Of a stretch of DNA of 32,315 bases, positions 1 through 7,676 are shown in pieces. Origin of the DNA: a bacterium. Lineage in GTDB: Bacteria > Chloroflexota > Dormibacteria > Aeolococcales > Bog-877. Position numbers and translations under genes: made by a program. The notes below the pieces were generated by a model. It was given only the letters and a program-made list of their open reading frames with translations, was not told the DNA's origin and did not search any database. Location of the stretch: NCBI GenBank assembly GCA_021809895.1, contig JAJZJU010000020.1, positions 1-32,315 of the forward strand. Reading direction: 5' to 3'. Every line of letters starts with the position of its first letter. The first letter of the stretch is position 1.

Positions 1-131
1 GTCACCAGCTTTAGCAGCACCAGGATCAGCAGGATCCCCGCCGCCAGCCCGGTCACGCGCCAGTTGGCGCCACGCCGGGGTGGGCTGAGCATCGGAGTGG
101 CCTGCTGGTCGACCGCCTGATCCTGGCTCAA
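1..131 (-). CDS. N-terminal fragment of a membrane protein, cut by the window edge
   Basis: This ORF is too short for the ORF track and runs off the left edge. On the minus strand a TTG start reads MSQDQAVDQQATPMLSPPRR, then a basic stretch (GANWRV) and a hydrophobic run (TGLAAGILLILVLLKLV) that looks like a signal anchor or first membrane helix at about residues 28-43. A strong Shine-Dalgarno (AGGAGGTGA) sits six bases before the TTG and decides the start. The family cannot be told from 43 residues. It is divergent from the penicillin-binding protein gene, with about 250 bases between them that must hold both promoters. Confidence 0.6.
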   Translation of the reverse strand, partial: MSQDQAVDQQATPMLSPPRRGANWRVTGLAAGILLILVLLKLV

Positions 132-134
132 CCG

Positions 135-143
135 TCACCTCCT
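135..143 (-). promoter_or_regulatory. Strong ribosome binding site for the partial minus-strand gene
   Basis: Read on the minus strand this is AGGAGGTGA, a near-complete match to the anti-Shine-Dalgarno sequence, six bases (from AGGAGG) before a TTG codon. It is the main reason to accept the truncated ORF at the window edge as a real gene start. Confidence 0.6.
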
Positions 144-379
144 AGCCCACCTAAGTCAGCTGGCCCGGCGGCGGCGCACCATGGCCGCGCTCGATTGTCC
201 ATCAACGGGAAGGCCCATCTGCGTCTCAGACCGCCGTTCCCCGAGGAAAGGATCGAAACCAAACCGCCCCATGCCGCGTTGGTAGGGTTGGGCACGGCGC
301 GAGTAGTGCGCCTCCCCCGCCTGGCCGGGCCCTGGGCAACCAGTGGCCGCTGGCCCCGCGCCGTGCCCAATCGACAATC

Positions 380-2533
380 ATGCGAGACATAAACCTGCAG
401 AGCAGCACTAGAGCGAGTGTTCGGCGCCGCCGCGGGGGCACAGCCCCCAGCGGGTTGAGTTGGCGCCGTTGGGCAGCCATCTTGGCCCTGGGTGGGCTCG
501 CCTGCCTGGTGGTTCTGAGCATTCCCCTGACAGCGCTCGCTCGGGCGTACAGTGCCCTCCCGGCGGGCGTAGCCCTGCCCACGGACACCGTCATCTACGG
601 GCAGGGAAACCAAGTGATAGCGGACCTGCACCCCCCAGGCTCCAGTCGCATCCCGGTGGCGCTCAACCAGATCGCGCCAGTGATGCGGACCGCGATCGTG
701 GCCATCGAGGATCACAGCTTCTGGACCGCCCCCAGCTTCGATGTAACCAGGATCGTCGAGGCGGGGATCTTCGACGTCATCCACCACAGCGCGGCCCAGG
801 GGGCCAGCACCATCCCCGAGCAGGTCGCCAAGATCCTGTACCTGCACGACAACAAGTCGATCGCCTACAAGGTTAGGGAGATCCTCTACGGCAACGAGCT
901 CACATCCCGAATGAGCAAGCCCCAGATCCTCGACGCCTACCTCAACGATGTCTATTTCGGCCAGGGAGCCACCGGCATCCAGGCCGCCAGCGAGACCTAT
1001 TTCGGAGTCAGCGCCAGCCAGCTGACCCCAGAGCAGGCAACCCTGCTGGCGGGGTTGCTGCCGGCTCCGTCCTACCTGGACCCGATCACCAACCTCGCCG
1101 GCGCCCGGATTCGACAGCAGGCGGTCGTAGCCGCCATGGTCAAGTACACCGGACTCAGTCAGTCCGCAGCGCGAGCGATCCTGGCCAAGCCACCGGCGCT
1201 CACCTCCGGCAGCGAGGCGCCCATCGACAACGCCCCCTACTTCGTGGACCAGGTCCAGTCCTGGCTGCTCTCCCACTACGGTTCCCGGTATTCGACCATG
1301 GGGCTCAGGGTGTACACCACCCTCAACCTGCACCTGAACCAGGTGGCCCAGCAGATGGTGACGGCTGACATCGCCCGCCACCAGGCCATGCACATGACCG
1401 ACGGCGCCCTGGTGGCCGAGAACCCCAGCAACGGCCAGATCGAGGTCTGGGTGGGAGGGGCCGGGGCGAAGGTCCCGGGGGGCCAGATCAACATGGCGGC
1501 AGTCCCCCGCCAGCCCGGGTCAACCTTCAAGCTCTACACCTACTCAGCCGCCCTCTCAGCTCACAAGATCACCATGACGACCCCGGTTTTGGACAGCCCG
1601 TTCTCCCTGCCCACGGGGGGTCCCGGCGGTGGGCCCTTCGTCGTTCACGACTATGAGGGCACCTACGCTGGGGTGGTCCCGATCCAGGTCGCCCTGGGCA
1701 ACTCTCTGAACGTGCCGGCGGTGCGGGTGGAGCTCGCGGTCGGCATCCCCAGGGTGCTGGCGATGGCCCGGGCCATGGGCGTCACCACCCTGCCCGGACC
1801 CGCGTCGAAGTACGGTCCCAGCATGACGCTCGGCGCCTACCCCATCCCGCTTTGGGAGACGGCCCAGGCCGGCTCGGTCCTGGCGGCTCAGGGAGTCCTC
1901 CACCCCGCCTACTTCGTCACCAGGGTGGTGGACCAGAATGGGCGTGTCATCTACAGCGCCCACCCCCAGGCCCAGCAGGCGATGTCGCCCCAGGTTGCCT
2001 ACATCATGAACACGATTCTGTCCCGCAACAGCAACCGCCTGTTGGCATTTGGACCGAACACCCCCCTGATCCTTCCCGGCCACACGGCTGCGATCAAGAC
2101 GGGAACCTCCAACAGCTATCGGGACAACCTGGCGGTGGGATGGACCCCGACCCTGGTGGGAGCCGACTGGGTGGGCAACGCCAACGACCAGCCCATGTAC
2201 GGCGGCGGAATCAACGGCATAAGCGGTGCCGCCAGTCTCTGGAACCAATTCATGGCGTACGCTCTGGCCAAGACCCCCAACAGCTGGTACAAGGCTCCGG
2301 CCGGGCTGATCTCACAATACAGTTCGGGACAGACCAACTACTACCTGCCGGGCACCGGCCCCACTTACTCCGTCTTGGGAGGAGGGGTGCAGAGCCCCAC
2401 GCCAACCCCGACCCCCACTCCCCAGACGACGCCAACACCCGCGGCCACGCCTACCCCGCAGGCGACGCCCAGCCCGACTCCATCCCCTCCTGGGTCTGGA
2501 GTAACCCCCACCCCGACTCCGACCTCCGGCTGA
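380..2533 (+). CDS. Class A penicillin-binding protein (bifunctional transglycosylase/transpeptidase)
   Basis: This is a peptidoglycan synthase that polymerises lipid II and crosslinks the stem peptides outside the membrane. Order seen: basic cytoplasmic N-terminus (RASVRRRRGG), one membrane anchor at about residues 31-57, and a GT51 transglycosylase domain with the catalytic ED pair at 110-111 (AIEDHSFW), the GASTIPEQ motif at 141-148 and YLNDVYFG at 187-194. The penicillin-binding domain follows, with nucleophile motif STFK at 381-384, SLN at 442-444 and KTGTS at 573-577. The C-terminal 45 residues are a low-complexity Pro/Thr tail, probably wall-spanning. At 717 residues the length is normal for PBP1-type enzymes. 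ATG is the first in-frame start and gives a complete anchor, but no clear Shine-Dalgarno precedes it. It converges with the response regulator gene with three bases between stops. Confidence 0.95.
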   Translation: MRDINLQSSTRASVRRRRGGTAPSGLSWRRWAAILALGGLACLVVLSIPLTALARAYSALPAGVALPTDTVIYGQGNQVIADLHPPGSSRIPVALNQIAPVMRTAIVAIEDHSFWTAPSFDVTRIVEAGIFDVIHHSAAQGASTIPEQVAKILYLHDNKSIAYKVREILYGNELTSRMSKPQILDAYLNDVYFGQGATGIQAASETYFGVSASQLTPEQATLLAGLLPAPSYLDPITNLAGARIRQQAVVAAMVKYTGLSQSAARAILAKPPALTSGSEAPIDNAPYFVDQVQSWLLSHYGSRYSTMGLRVYTTLNLHLNQVAQQMVTADIARHQAMHMTDGALVAENPSNGQIEVWVGGAGAKVPGGQINMAAVPRQPGSTFKLYTYSAALSAHKITMTTPVLDSPFSLPTGGPGGGPFVVHDYEGTYAGVVPIQVALGNSLNVPAVRVELAVGIPRVLAMARAMGVTTLPGPASKYGPSMTLGAYPIPLWETAQAGSVLAAQGVLHPAYFVTRVVDQNGRVIYSAHPQAQQAMSPQVAYIMNTILSRNSNRLLAFGPNTPLILPGHTAAIKTGTSNSYRDNLAVGWTPTLVGADWVGNANDQPMYGGGINGISGAASLWNQFMAYALAKTPNSWYKAPAGLISQYSSGQTNYYLPGTGPTYSVLGGGVQSPTPTPTPTPQTTPTPAATPTPQATPSPTPSPPGSGVTPTPTPTSG
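2394..2532 (+). repeat. Pro/Thr low-complexity tract in the PBP C-terminus
   Basis: Imperfect tandem repeats of a CC(C/A/G)AC(C/T/G)-type unit encode PTPTPTPTP, QTTPTPAATPTP and similar. They form a disordered tail after the transpeptidase domain. Such tracts often vary in length between strains by replication slippage, which is inference here. Confidence 0.6.
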
Positions 2534-2536
2534 TCG

Positions 2537-3022
2537 TCAGCGACCGACCGCTTCCTCCGCCTTCAGGAGGGCGAGATCCCGGTCGGGGCGCACGGCCTCC
2601 AGCTCTCCGGCCATTGCCAGGGCATCTCCGAGGCAAGCCAGCAGCTGATCGGCGCGGAAGGGCTTGGCCAAGTGGTCGAAGCCGCCGGCGAGCATCTCCA
2701 TGCGGACGTCCACCTGCGGCTGACGGGCACTTGTGAAGATGACCGGGGTCCAGTCCCAGCCCGCCCGTCCCAGCAGCCTGCGGCAGAGGTCGAAGGAGCC
2801 ACCATCCATCAGGTTCAGATCGAGGACCACACAGGAGTAGGGACCGCGCCGAGCCTGTTGGACCGCAGACCGGGATGAGTCCGCCTCGACCACTGCGAAA
2901 TTGAGCCGCCTCAAAATGGCTGCGGTCGCGGTCCTCGACAGCCCATCACGGTCCGCCACCAGGATGGTCCGCTCGGCGGCCTGACGCCGCAGGGAGCGCT
3001 GGGAGAGAGCTTGCGCGGCCAT
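2537..3022 (-). CDS. Single-domain response regulator (CheY-like receiver)
   Basis: This is a 161-residue protein, essentially one receiver domain. The acidic pocket is D24-R25-D26 (ILVADRDG) rather than the usual adjacent DD. The phospho-acceptor is D68 in VVLDLN, the switch Thr is T98 in IFTSAR, and the conserved Lys is K120 in LAKPF. There is no output domain, so it should act by protein-protein contact, and no histidine kinase is in the window. The ORF track starts 27 residues upstream, but that extension is of biased composition. I chose ATG at 3022 because the receiver fold begins soon after it and a TAGACT box lies seven bases before it. The gene is transcribed away from the T4SS genes; a regulatory link is only a guess. 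Confidence 0.85.
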   Translation of the reverse strand: MAAQALSQRSLRRQAAERTILVADRDGLSRTATAAILRRLNFAVVEADSSRSAVQQARRGPYSCVVLDLNLMDGGSFDLCRRLLGRAGWDWTPVIFTSARQPQVDVRMEMLAGGFDHLAKPFRADQLLACLGDALAMAGELEAVRPDRDLALLKAEEAVGR

Positions 3023-3029
3023 TGAACCC

Positions 3030-3035
3030 AGTCTA
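3030..3035 (-). promoter_or_regulatory. Candidate leaderless promoter -10 box for the response regulator
   Basis: On the minus strand TAGACT is followed by seven bases and then the ATG at 3022, with no Shine-Dalgarno between. A TAnnnT box at this distance is the usual arrangement for leaderless mRNAs in high-GC bacteria. The same geometry recurs at other starts in this window. No convincing -35 is visible. Confidence 0.35.
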
Positions 3036-3167
3036 GATTTGGCGGCGGCTGCTGAGTACAAGTTCCTGCACCGGTCCGGCGATGGGCTGTAACGCCGGGG
3101 CAACCACCCTGTTCAGCCCTGTCGCGACCTACGTGAGCCACGAGCGACCGGTGAGCGGACCCCATCT

Positions 3168-4841
3168 GTGACGATGGCAAAATCGAGTGCTGCGGGCTGG
3201 CGACAGGGGATCGGAGGCCCGTGGGCGATGCTGGGTCTGGGATTGTTTCTCCTGCTGGTCAGGGTTTTCGAAAGGAGTGGCGGGAAAGGACCGACCTGGG
3301 CCAAGGGATCTGGCCTGGGGGATCCCAGGGCCTGGTCCCAGCTTGAGGTCGCCGCCACCGCCCTGGCCGCCGTCGGACTGCTCGTTGTGGTGGCCCAGAT
3401 GGAGCGATCGAAGCTGCTCAGACCCGGAGCCCTGGGCGGCGCCCGTCGTGCGGGACGAAGAGACCTGCGGCCTTTCCGCGGCGGTCGCGCCCACGCAGGT
3501 GCCACGGTCCGCCTTGGTACCCACCGGCTGGCCCCGGTCCATCTCCCCGCCGAGGATCACCTGCTGGTGCTGGGCCCAACCGGATCGGGCAAGTCGAGCG
3601 GCCTGGCCATACCAGCAATCCTGGAATGGCGGGGGGCCGTGGTCGTCACCGATCCCAAGGGAGAGCTGGTCCGGGCGACGCTGGCAGCGCGCCGCCAGCT
3701 CGGTCAGGCCGCGGTCTTCGCGCCGTTGATGGAGCCCTCTGACTGTTGGAATCCGGTCGGCTCGATCGTCAGCGCTGAGGATGCCCTCCGCACGGCGGGC
3801 CTGCTGATGGGCCGGCCACCGGAGAAAGAGCCCTTCTGGCATGACCTGGCTCTGCAGCTGCTGCAGGGACTTCTCGTGGAGGCGGCCGTGACTGGGATGG
3901 GCGTCGGAGACCTGCTGGCGATTTTGCAGGCCGTCCCGGCTGAGGACATCCCGGCTGAGCTCAGCCATCCGGTCGCACAGCGCCTGACCCAGGGGGCCAC
4001 GAGCGGCGGCGACCGGACCGCAATGGGTGTTGTTGCCACCCTGGTGGCGAAGCTCGCTCCCTACGCCACTGAACGGGTGGCCCAGACCACCTCGCGGAGC
4101 ACCTTCGATGCCGCCGACCTCGTGCGGGGCAATCTCAAGTCGATCTACTGCGTGGTCACGCCCCACGACGCACCGCTGCTTCGAGGCCTAGTCAGCGCCC
4201 TGCTGGCTTCCTGCTGGCGGGCCATCTACGCCTCCCCACCAGCGGTCCCGGTGCTGTTCGTGCTCGACGAATTCGCCCAGCTCACCCTCCTACCGGAACT
4301 CCCCGCCCTGGTCCAGCTGGGCCGATCGCAGGGGGTGCGGATGATACTGATGGGCCAGGACCTCAGCTCGATCAGCGGAATGTACGGCGCCGACACGGCG
4401 TCCGCGCTCTGGGCCAACTGCCGGACCAAGCTGCTGCTGGCCGGAATCTCCGAGATCGACCTGCTGGAACGGACCAGCCGCCTGGCGGGCATGACCACCC
4501 TGCACCGACGCCAGCCGGACCACCTCGACGAGCCGGTCAGCGCCCATCCGCTGCTGGCTCCAGACGACATCCGGCGTCTCCCCGACGACCGGGCCCTGAT
4601 CCTGCGTGGCAGCGGTCACCCGGCGGTGATCCGGCAGCGCCGGTGGTACCGCGACAGGGCCCTGCGACAGCTGGTGAACCTGCCCCTGGAAGCGGGACTG
4701 GTCCCGTCGCTTGCCACGGGCCGCCCCTTGACGGCATGGCGTGGCCGGAAGGACCGGTGTGGGGACGGGACCCGCGAGCAGGTCTGGGAGGACAGAGGTA
4801 GCGAGCCCGGCAAAAGTCAACAGGAGACCACCGCTTGTTGA
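3168..4841 (+). CDS. VirD4/TraG-type T4SS coupling ATPase
   Basis: This protein would recruit substrates to a type IV secretion channel and power their entry. Two N-terminal membrane segments are seen (about residues 19-33 and 61-77), then a basic linker and a RecA-like ATPase domain. Walker A is GPTGSGKS at 136-143, followed by VVVTDPKGEL at 158-167, a signature of the VirD4/TraG family. Walker B is VLFVLDEF at 362-369, and the sensor-like MGQDLSSI is at 395-402. At 557 residues it is an ordinary length. The start is GTG 3168 or ATG 3174, two codons apart, and the Shine-Dalgarno is weak. Its 3' end overlaps the next gene by seven bases. It heads T4SS module A. No relaxase accompanies it, so the substrate (DNA or protein) is unknown. 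Confidence 0.93.
   Translation: MTMAKSSAAGWRQGIGGPWAMLGLGLFLLLVRVFERSGGKGPTWAKGSGLGDPRAWSQLEVAATALAAVGLLVVVAQMERSKLLRPGALGGARRAGRRDLRPFRGGRAHAGATVRLGTHRLAPVHLPAEDHLLVLGPTGSGKSSGLAIPAILEWRGAVVVTDPKGELVRATLAARRQLGQAAVFAPLMEPSDCWNPVGSIVSAEDALRTAGLLMGRPPEKEPFWHDLALQLLQGLLVEAAVTGMGVGDLLAILQAVPAEDIPAELSHPVAQRLTQGATSGGDRTAMGVVATLVAKLAPYATERVAQTTSRSTFDAADLVRGNLKSIYCVVTPHDAPLLRGLVSALLASCWRAIYASPPAVPVLFVLDEFAQLTLLPELPALVQLGRSQGVRMILMGQDLSSISGMYGADTASALWANCRTKLLLAGISEIDLLERTSRLAGMTTLHRRQPDHLDEPVSAHPLLAPDDIRRLPDDRALILRGSGHPAVIRQRRWYRDRALRQLVNLPLEAGLVPSLATGRPLTAWRGRKDRCGDGTREQVWEDRGSEPGKSQQETTAC
4822..4826 (+). promoter_or_regulatory. Ribosome binding site inside the end of the VirD4 gene
   Basis: AGGAG lies eight bases before TTG 4835 and within the last codons of the coupling ATPase gene. 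It supports the TTG start of the small membrane protein and implies translational coupling to VirD4. Confidence 0.5.
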
Positions 4842-5122
4842 TCCTCACATCGTTCACGACCGGTCTGGACAACGTCATCCACACGGTCACGACCCTGGCC
4901 CTGGGCGCGGTGGCAGTCCTCTGCCTCAGCTACGCGGCCATTCGATACATGACCTCCCTGGACAACAGTCAACGGCGAGCCGCCGCCATTCAGGGCGTGG
5001 TCACAGTGCTGCTGGGAGTGCTGCTGCTGGTCAATGAGGGGGCGATCCTCAGCTTCGTCGAGGGACTCTCGGGAAGCAACACCGCCTGCGCCACCAGCAG
5101 CTGTTCCGCAACCACCCCCTGA
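4835..5122 (+). CDS. Small two-TM T4SS membrane protein (VirB2/TrbC-like)
   Basis: This 95-residue protein has two hydrophobic helices (about 17-37 and 50-72) separated by a short charged turn (RYMTSLDNSQRR), and a Ser/Thr/Cys-rich C-terminus (TACATSSCSATTP). Size, topology and position between VirD4 and the VirB6-like gene match VirB2/TrbC pilin-like subunits of reduced T4SSs, but those are too divergent to name from sequence alone. The TTG start overlaps the VirD4 stop, and an AGGAG site precedes it. A protein of the same layout occurs in module B at 25103, which supports the assignment. Whether it forms a pilus is unknown. Confidence 0.75.
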   Translation: MLILTSFTTGLDNVIHTVTTLALGAVAVLCLSYAAIRYMTSLDNSQRRAAAIQGVVTVLLGVLLLVNEGAILSFVEGLSGSNTACATSSCSATTP

Positions 5123-5166
5123 CCGCCCGAGCCTGGCTCGTACCCGCCACCGTCGGCGCCTGCATC

Positions 5167-7314
5167 TTGCTAGCAGTGGCCCTGGCGGTGGGACACGGGT
5201 CGGGCCGGGCTGTTGGCGGAGCCGGTCTGGAGTTGACCGCGGAGCCGAGCCCAGCCGCCCCGTCGCCCAGCCCAACGCCACCGTCGACGGGCACGGTCCA
5301 GACCAACACCACGAGCCAGCAGTGCCCGGGCATCACCGACCCTTTCTGCTACGTGATGGACGCGTTCGTGTCCGGCCCCGTGGCCATCATGGGTAGCCTG
5401 GACGGCAGCCCGGACCCGGCTCACATCGACCCTGCGACGGGCAGTGTCACCTCCGGCCCCTGGAGCCTGATCACCACCCTGGTCGGTTCCAACCCCGCAG
5501 TCGACAACTACGACGGCAGCCTCGGCGAGCCCGCTCACGAGTGCGGTCCCAGCGGTTGCATTCCCTGGGTGCAGAAGTTGAACTCCATCCTGACCCCTCT
5601 GGCCCTGGGGCTGCTCGTGGTCGCCTTTGCCCTCCAGGTCTCCCTCTTCATGGTGGGCCAGGAGCTGAACCTGCGGGCCGGCATCGTCCCCTGCCTCATC
5701 GCCGCCGGGGTGATCGGCGCCGGTCTGCCCCTGCACCTGGCCGGCAGAGCCATAGACGCCGGGAGCTGGGTGTCACAGGGCCTCCTGCAGGCGACGTTCC
5801 AGGGGATGGGAGCTCACACGGTCCAACCGCTGGACATGATGACGGTCCTTGACATGACGGCCTACTGCCCCGAGGACAGCCCGATCACCCACCCGGACAT
5901 ACACATCTCCTCACCGGGCAATTCCCCGCAGCAGCAGGTGTTGGTGAAGCCCTGGATGGACCCCCGCTTCACCCAGTCGCACTGTATCGCGACCGACAGT
6001 CCGGACTTCACCAAGGAGGTCCTGGACCGGTCTCAGAATTTCTTCGGCCCCCCTCTCCACGACGCCAACTGCGACCGCGGCGACGCCAGCCCCAGCCAGC
6101 CCCTCTGCACCAACACCGACAACCAGGTCAACGACAACCAAAACCAGAGCTGCCTGGAGGGAAGTGGCAACCCTACGCTGGGGTCCCAGCAGCTGAACCT
6201 GCTGCCCCTGCCGGGCGAACCCATCGCCGGAAACGGGCAGAGCCCCTCCGACTGCAGGTACGCGGACATCTACTGGGGCACCGTGCCCACCTTCACCGAC
6301 GTCTGGGCCGGCGTCGGTCCCCACGGACGCAACGGCTATGACGTTCCCGACGGGATCCAGGGCATGCTGGCCTACACCGTCCTGACCCTGCTCGGACTGT
6401 GGCTGGCCATGACCTACCTGGCGCGCTACCTGGTGCTGGCGATCCTCGCCGGTTGCTCCAGCCTGGCCTTTGTGCTGCTGGGCCTGCCGGGTGGGCGGGG
6501 GCTCTTCAACCGGTACTGGCGCACCATGGCCGAGCTGTCTGCGGTGGTGGTGATCCAGACCCTCATCTTCATCGTCTTCGTGGCCGTCATCTCAACCGTC
6601 TCCGGGCTGGCACCTGTCGCCTCCACCACCTCCTGTCCTCTCATCTCCGCCGGCTCGGCGGGGGGCTGCGCCGCCGGCTCCCACGGGCTGCTGGCCGCTG
6701 TGGGCAGCGGCAACCCAGGCAACCAGTTCGCCAAGTGCCTGCTCGCCATCGTGACCGTCTGGTTGATGCTGGAGGTGCCCAAGAGGATCAGCCACGGGGA
6801 GATGTCTACCTACCGCAGCCTCCGCGGGCTGGCTTCAGCGTCCTCAGGGGTTGTGATAGGCGGTGCTCTGATGGCGCGCTCGGAGGCCGGGCCCCGCGCC
6901 GCTCGCTTCGGCGCCAACGTGGGCGCTTCCCTGCGAGAGGCGACTGGACAGCCGAGCCAGTCGGACCATGAGCGGGCCCACCAGCTCGAGGCGGGTGAGC
7001 TCGCCGGACAGCCACGCTGGCCGCAGGTGCGGGGCTACGAGTCACGTGAGCAGTTCATCGGGAGATACCTGGTCGGACGGCCCGAGGCCACCCCTGAGTT
7101 GGTCAGAGTCGTCAAGGTCCAGCCTCAAGAGTTGGAGGAGATGCGAGCCGATGTCTGGTCCTCCCCCGGCCAGAAGCGGCTAGAACAGCTGGGAACCGAC
7201 TATGTGAACGCCCAGGGGGCCCTGGTCCACGACCTCGACGCCGTCTATCTCAACTCCGTTCGGCGCGGCAAGCTGGCACCCATGGCAGGGGACTGGACGG
7301 ACAGAGCCAGTTAG
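5167..7314 (+). CDS. VirB6/TrbL-like polytopic T4SS channel protein with Cys-rich extracytoplasmic loop
   Basis: This is the probable inner-membrane channel subunit of the secretion system. Membrane segments are seen at about residues 141-164, 169-192, 398-416, 420-440, 453-479 and 522-536. The stretch RYLVLAILAGCSSLAFVLLGLPGGRGLFNRYWR is the TrbL/VirB6-type core and aligns by eye with the module B protein. Between helices 2 and 3 lies a roughly 180-residue polar loop (about 215-397) with six cysteines. The N-terminal exterior adds four more (C53, C61, C126, C131), so disulfides are likely. The last 170 residues are soluble and charged, probably cytoplasmic. The listed TTG start cuts the first hydrophobic segment. 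Coding clearly continues upstream to at least 5119, where CTG overlaps the preceding stop (MTARAWLVPATVGACILLAVALAVG). The true start is therefore probably non-canonical. Confidence 0.85.
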   Translation: MLAVALAVGHGSGRAVGGAGLELTAEPSPAAPSPSPTPPSTGTVQTNTTSQQCPGITDPFCYVMDAFVSGPVAIMGSLDGSPDPAHIDPATGSVTSGPWSLITTLVGSNPAVDNYDGSLGEPAHECGPSGCIPWVQKLNSILTPLALGLLVVAFALQVSLFMVGQELNLRAGIVPCLIAAGVIGAGLPLHLAGRAIDAGSWVSQGLLQATFQGMGAHTVQPLDMMTVLDMTAYCPEDSPITHPDIHISSPGNSPQQQVLVKPWMDPRFTQSHCIATDSPDFTKEVLDRSQNFFGPPLHDANCDRGDASPSQPLCTNTDNQVNDNQNQSCLEGSGNPTLGSQQLNLLPLPGEPIAGNGQSPSDCRYADIYWGTVPTFTDVWAGVGPHGRNGYDVPDGIQGMLAYTVLTLLGLWLAMTYLARYLVLAILAGCSSLAFVLLGLPGGRGLFNRYWRTMAELSAVVVIQTLIFIVFVAVISTVSGLAPVASTTSCPLISAGSAGGCAAGSHGLLAAVGSGNPGNQFAKCLLAIVTVWLMLEVPKRISHGEMSTYRSLRGLASASSGVVIGGALMARSEAGPRAARFGANVGASLREATGQPSQSDHERAHQLEAGELAGQPRWPQVRGYESREQFIGRYLVGRPEATPELVRVVKVQPQELEEMRADVWSSPGQKRLEQLGTDYVNAQGALVHDLDAVYLNSVRRGKLAPMAGDWTDRAS

Positions 7315-7316
7315 CC

Positions 7317-7676
7317 ATGGCCCCCACAGAGATCCCGATGCCGATCTCGGCGATGCCGACTCGCTGGGGAATGTTCACCGGCCATCAGCTCACCTGGATG
7401 GGAGCTGGCGGGCTGCCCCTCTATGTGTTGCTGCGAGCGCACGTGCCGTTGGGCGAAGCGCTGCCCGGCTGCGTGCCGTGGATGGTGACCGCGACTGCCC
7501 TGGCGTTTGGCAGATGCCAGGGCAGGGCACTGGACGCGTTCCTGGGCGACTGGGCAATGTTCCGAGCCCAACCAAAGACGCTGTTGCACCCGGAGCTGAG
7601 ACCGACGCCCCGCACGCCTCAGTTCGTCCAGGTCGACGGCCACGACCGGACCGTGCTGCCCTGGAGCCCGCCGTGA
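7317..7676 (+). CDS. PrgI/VirB3-like T4SS membrane protein
   Basis: This 119-residue protein follows the PrgI family pattern: an N-terminal Pro-rich strand (EIPMPISAMPTRWGMFTGHQL), two closely spaced hydrophobic helices (about 26-42 and 51-65), then GRALDAFLGDWAMFRAQPKTLLHPE, matching the family's conserved 'G+PLE.FL...... P+...' ending. PrgI proteins replace VirB3 next to VirB4 in Gram-positive T4SSs. It begins two bases after the VirB6-like stop, and its own stop overlaps the VirB4 GTG start (GTGA). Its role is probably to dock the VirB4 ATPase to the membrane. Confidence 0.82.
   Translation: MAPTEIPMPISAMPTRWGMFTGHQLTWMGAGGLPLYVLLRAHVPLGEALPGCVPWMVTATALAFGRCQGRALDAFLGDWAMFRAQPKTLLHPELRPTPRTPQFVQVDGHDRTVLPWSPP

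Noticed and set aside
128-1393. 421-codon minus-strand ORF across the PBP gene
   Set aside because: It is a shadow of the penicillin-binding protein; composition is typical of antisense frames in GC-rich DNA.
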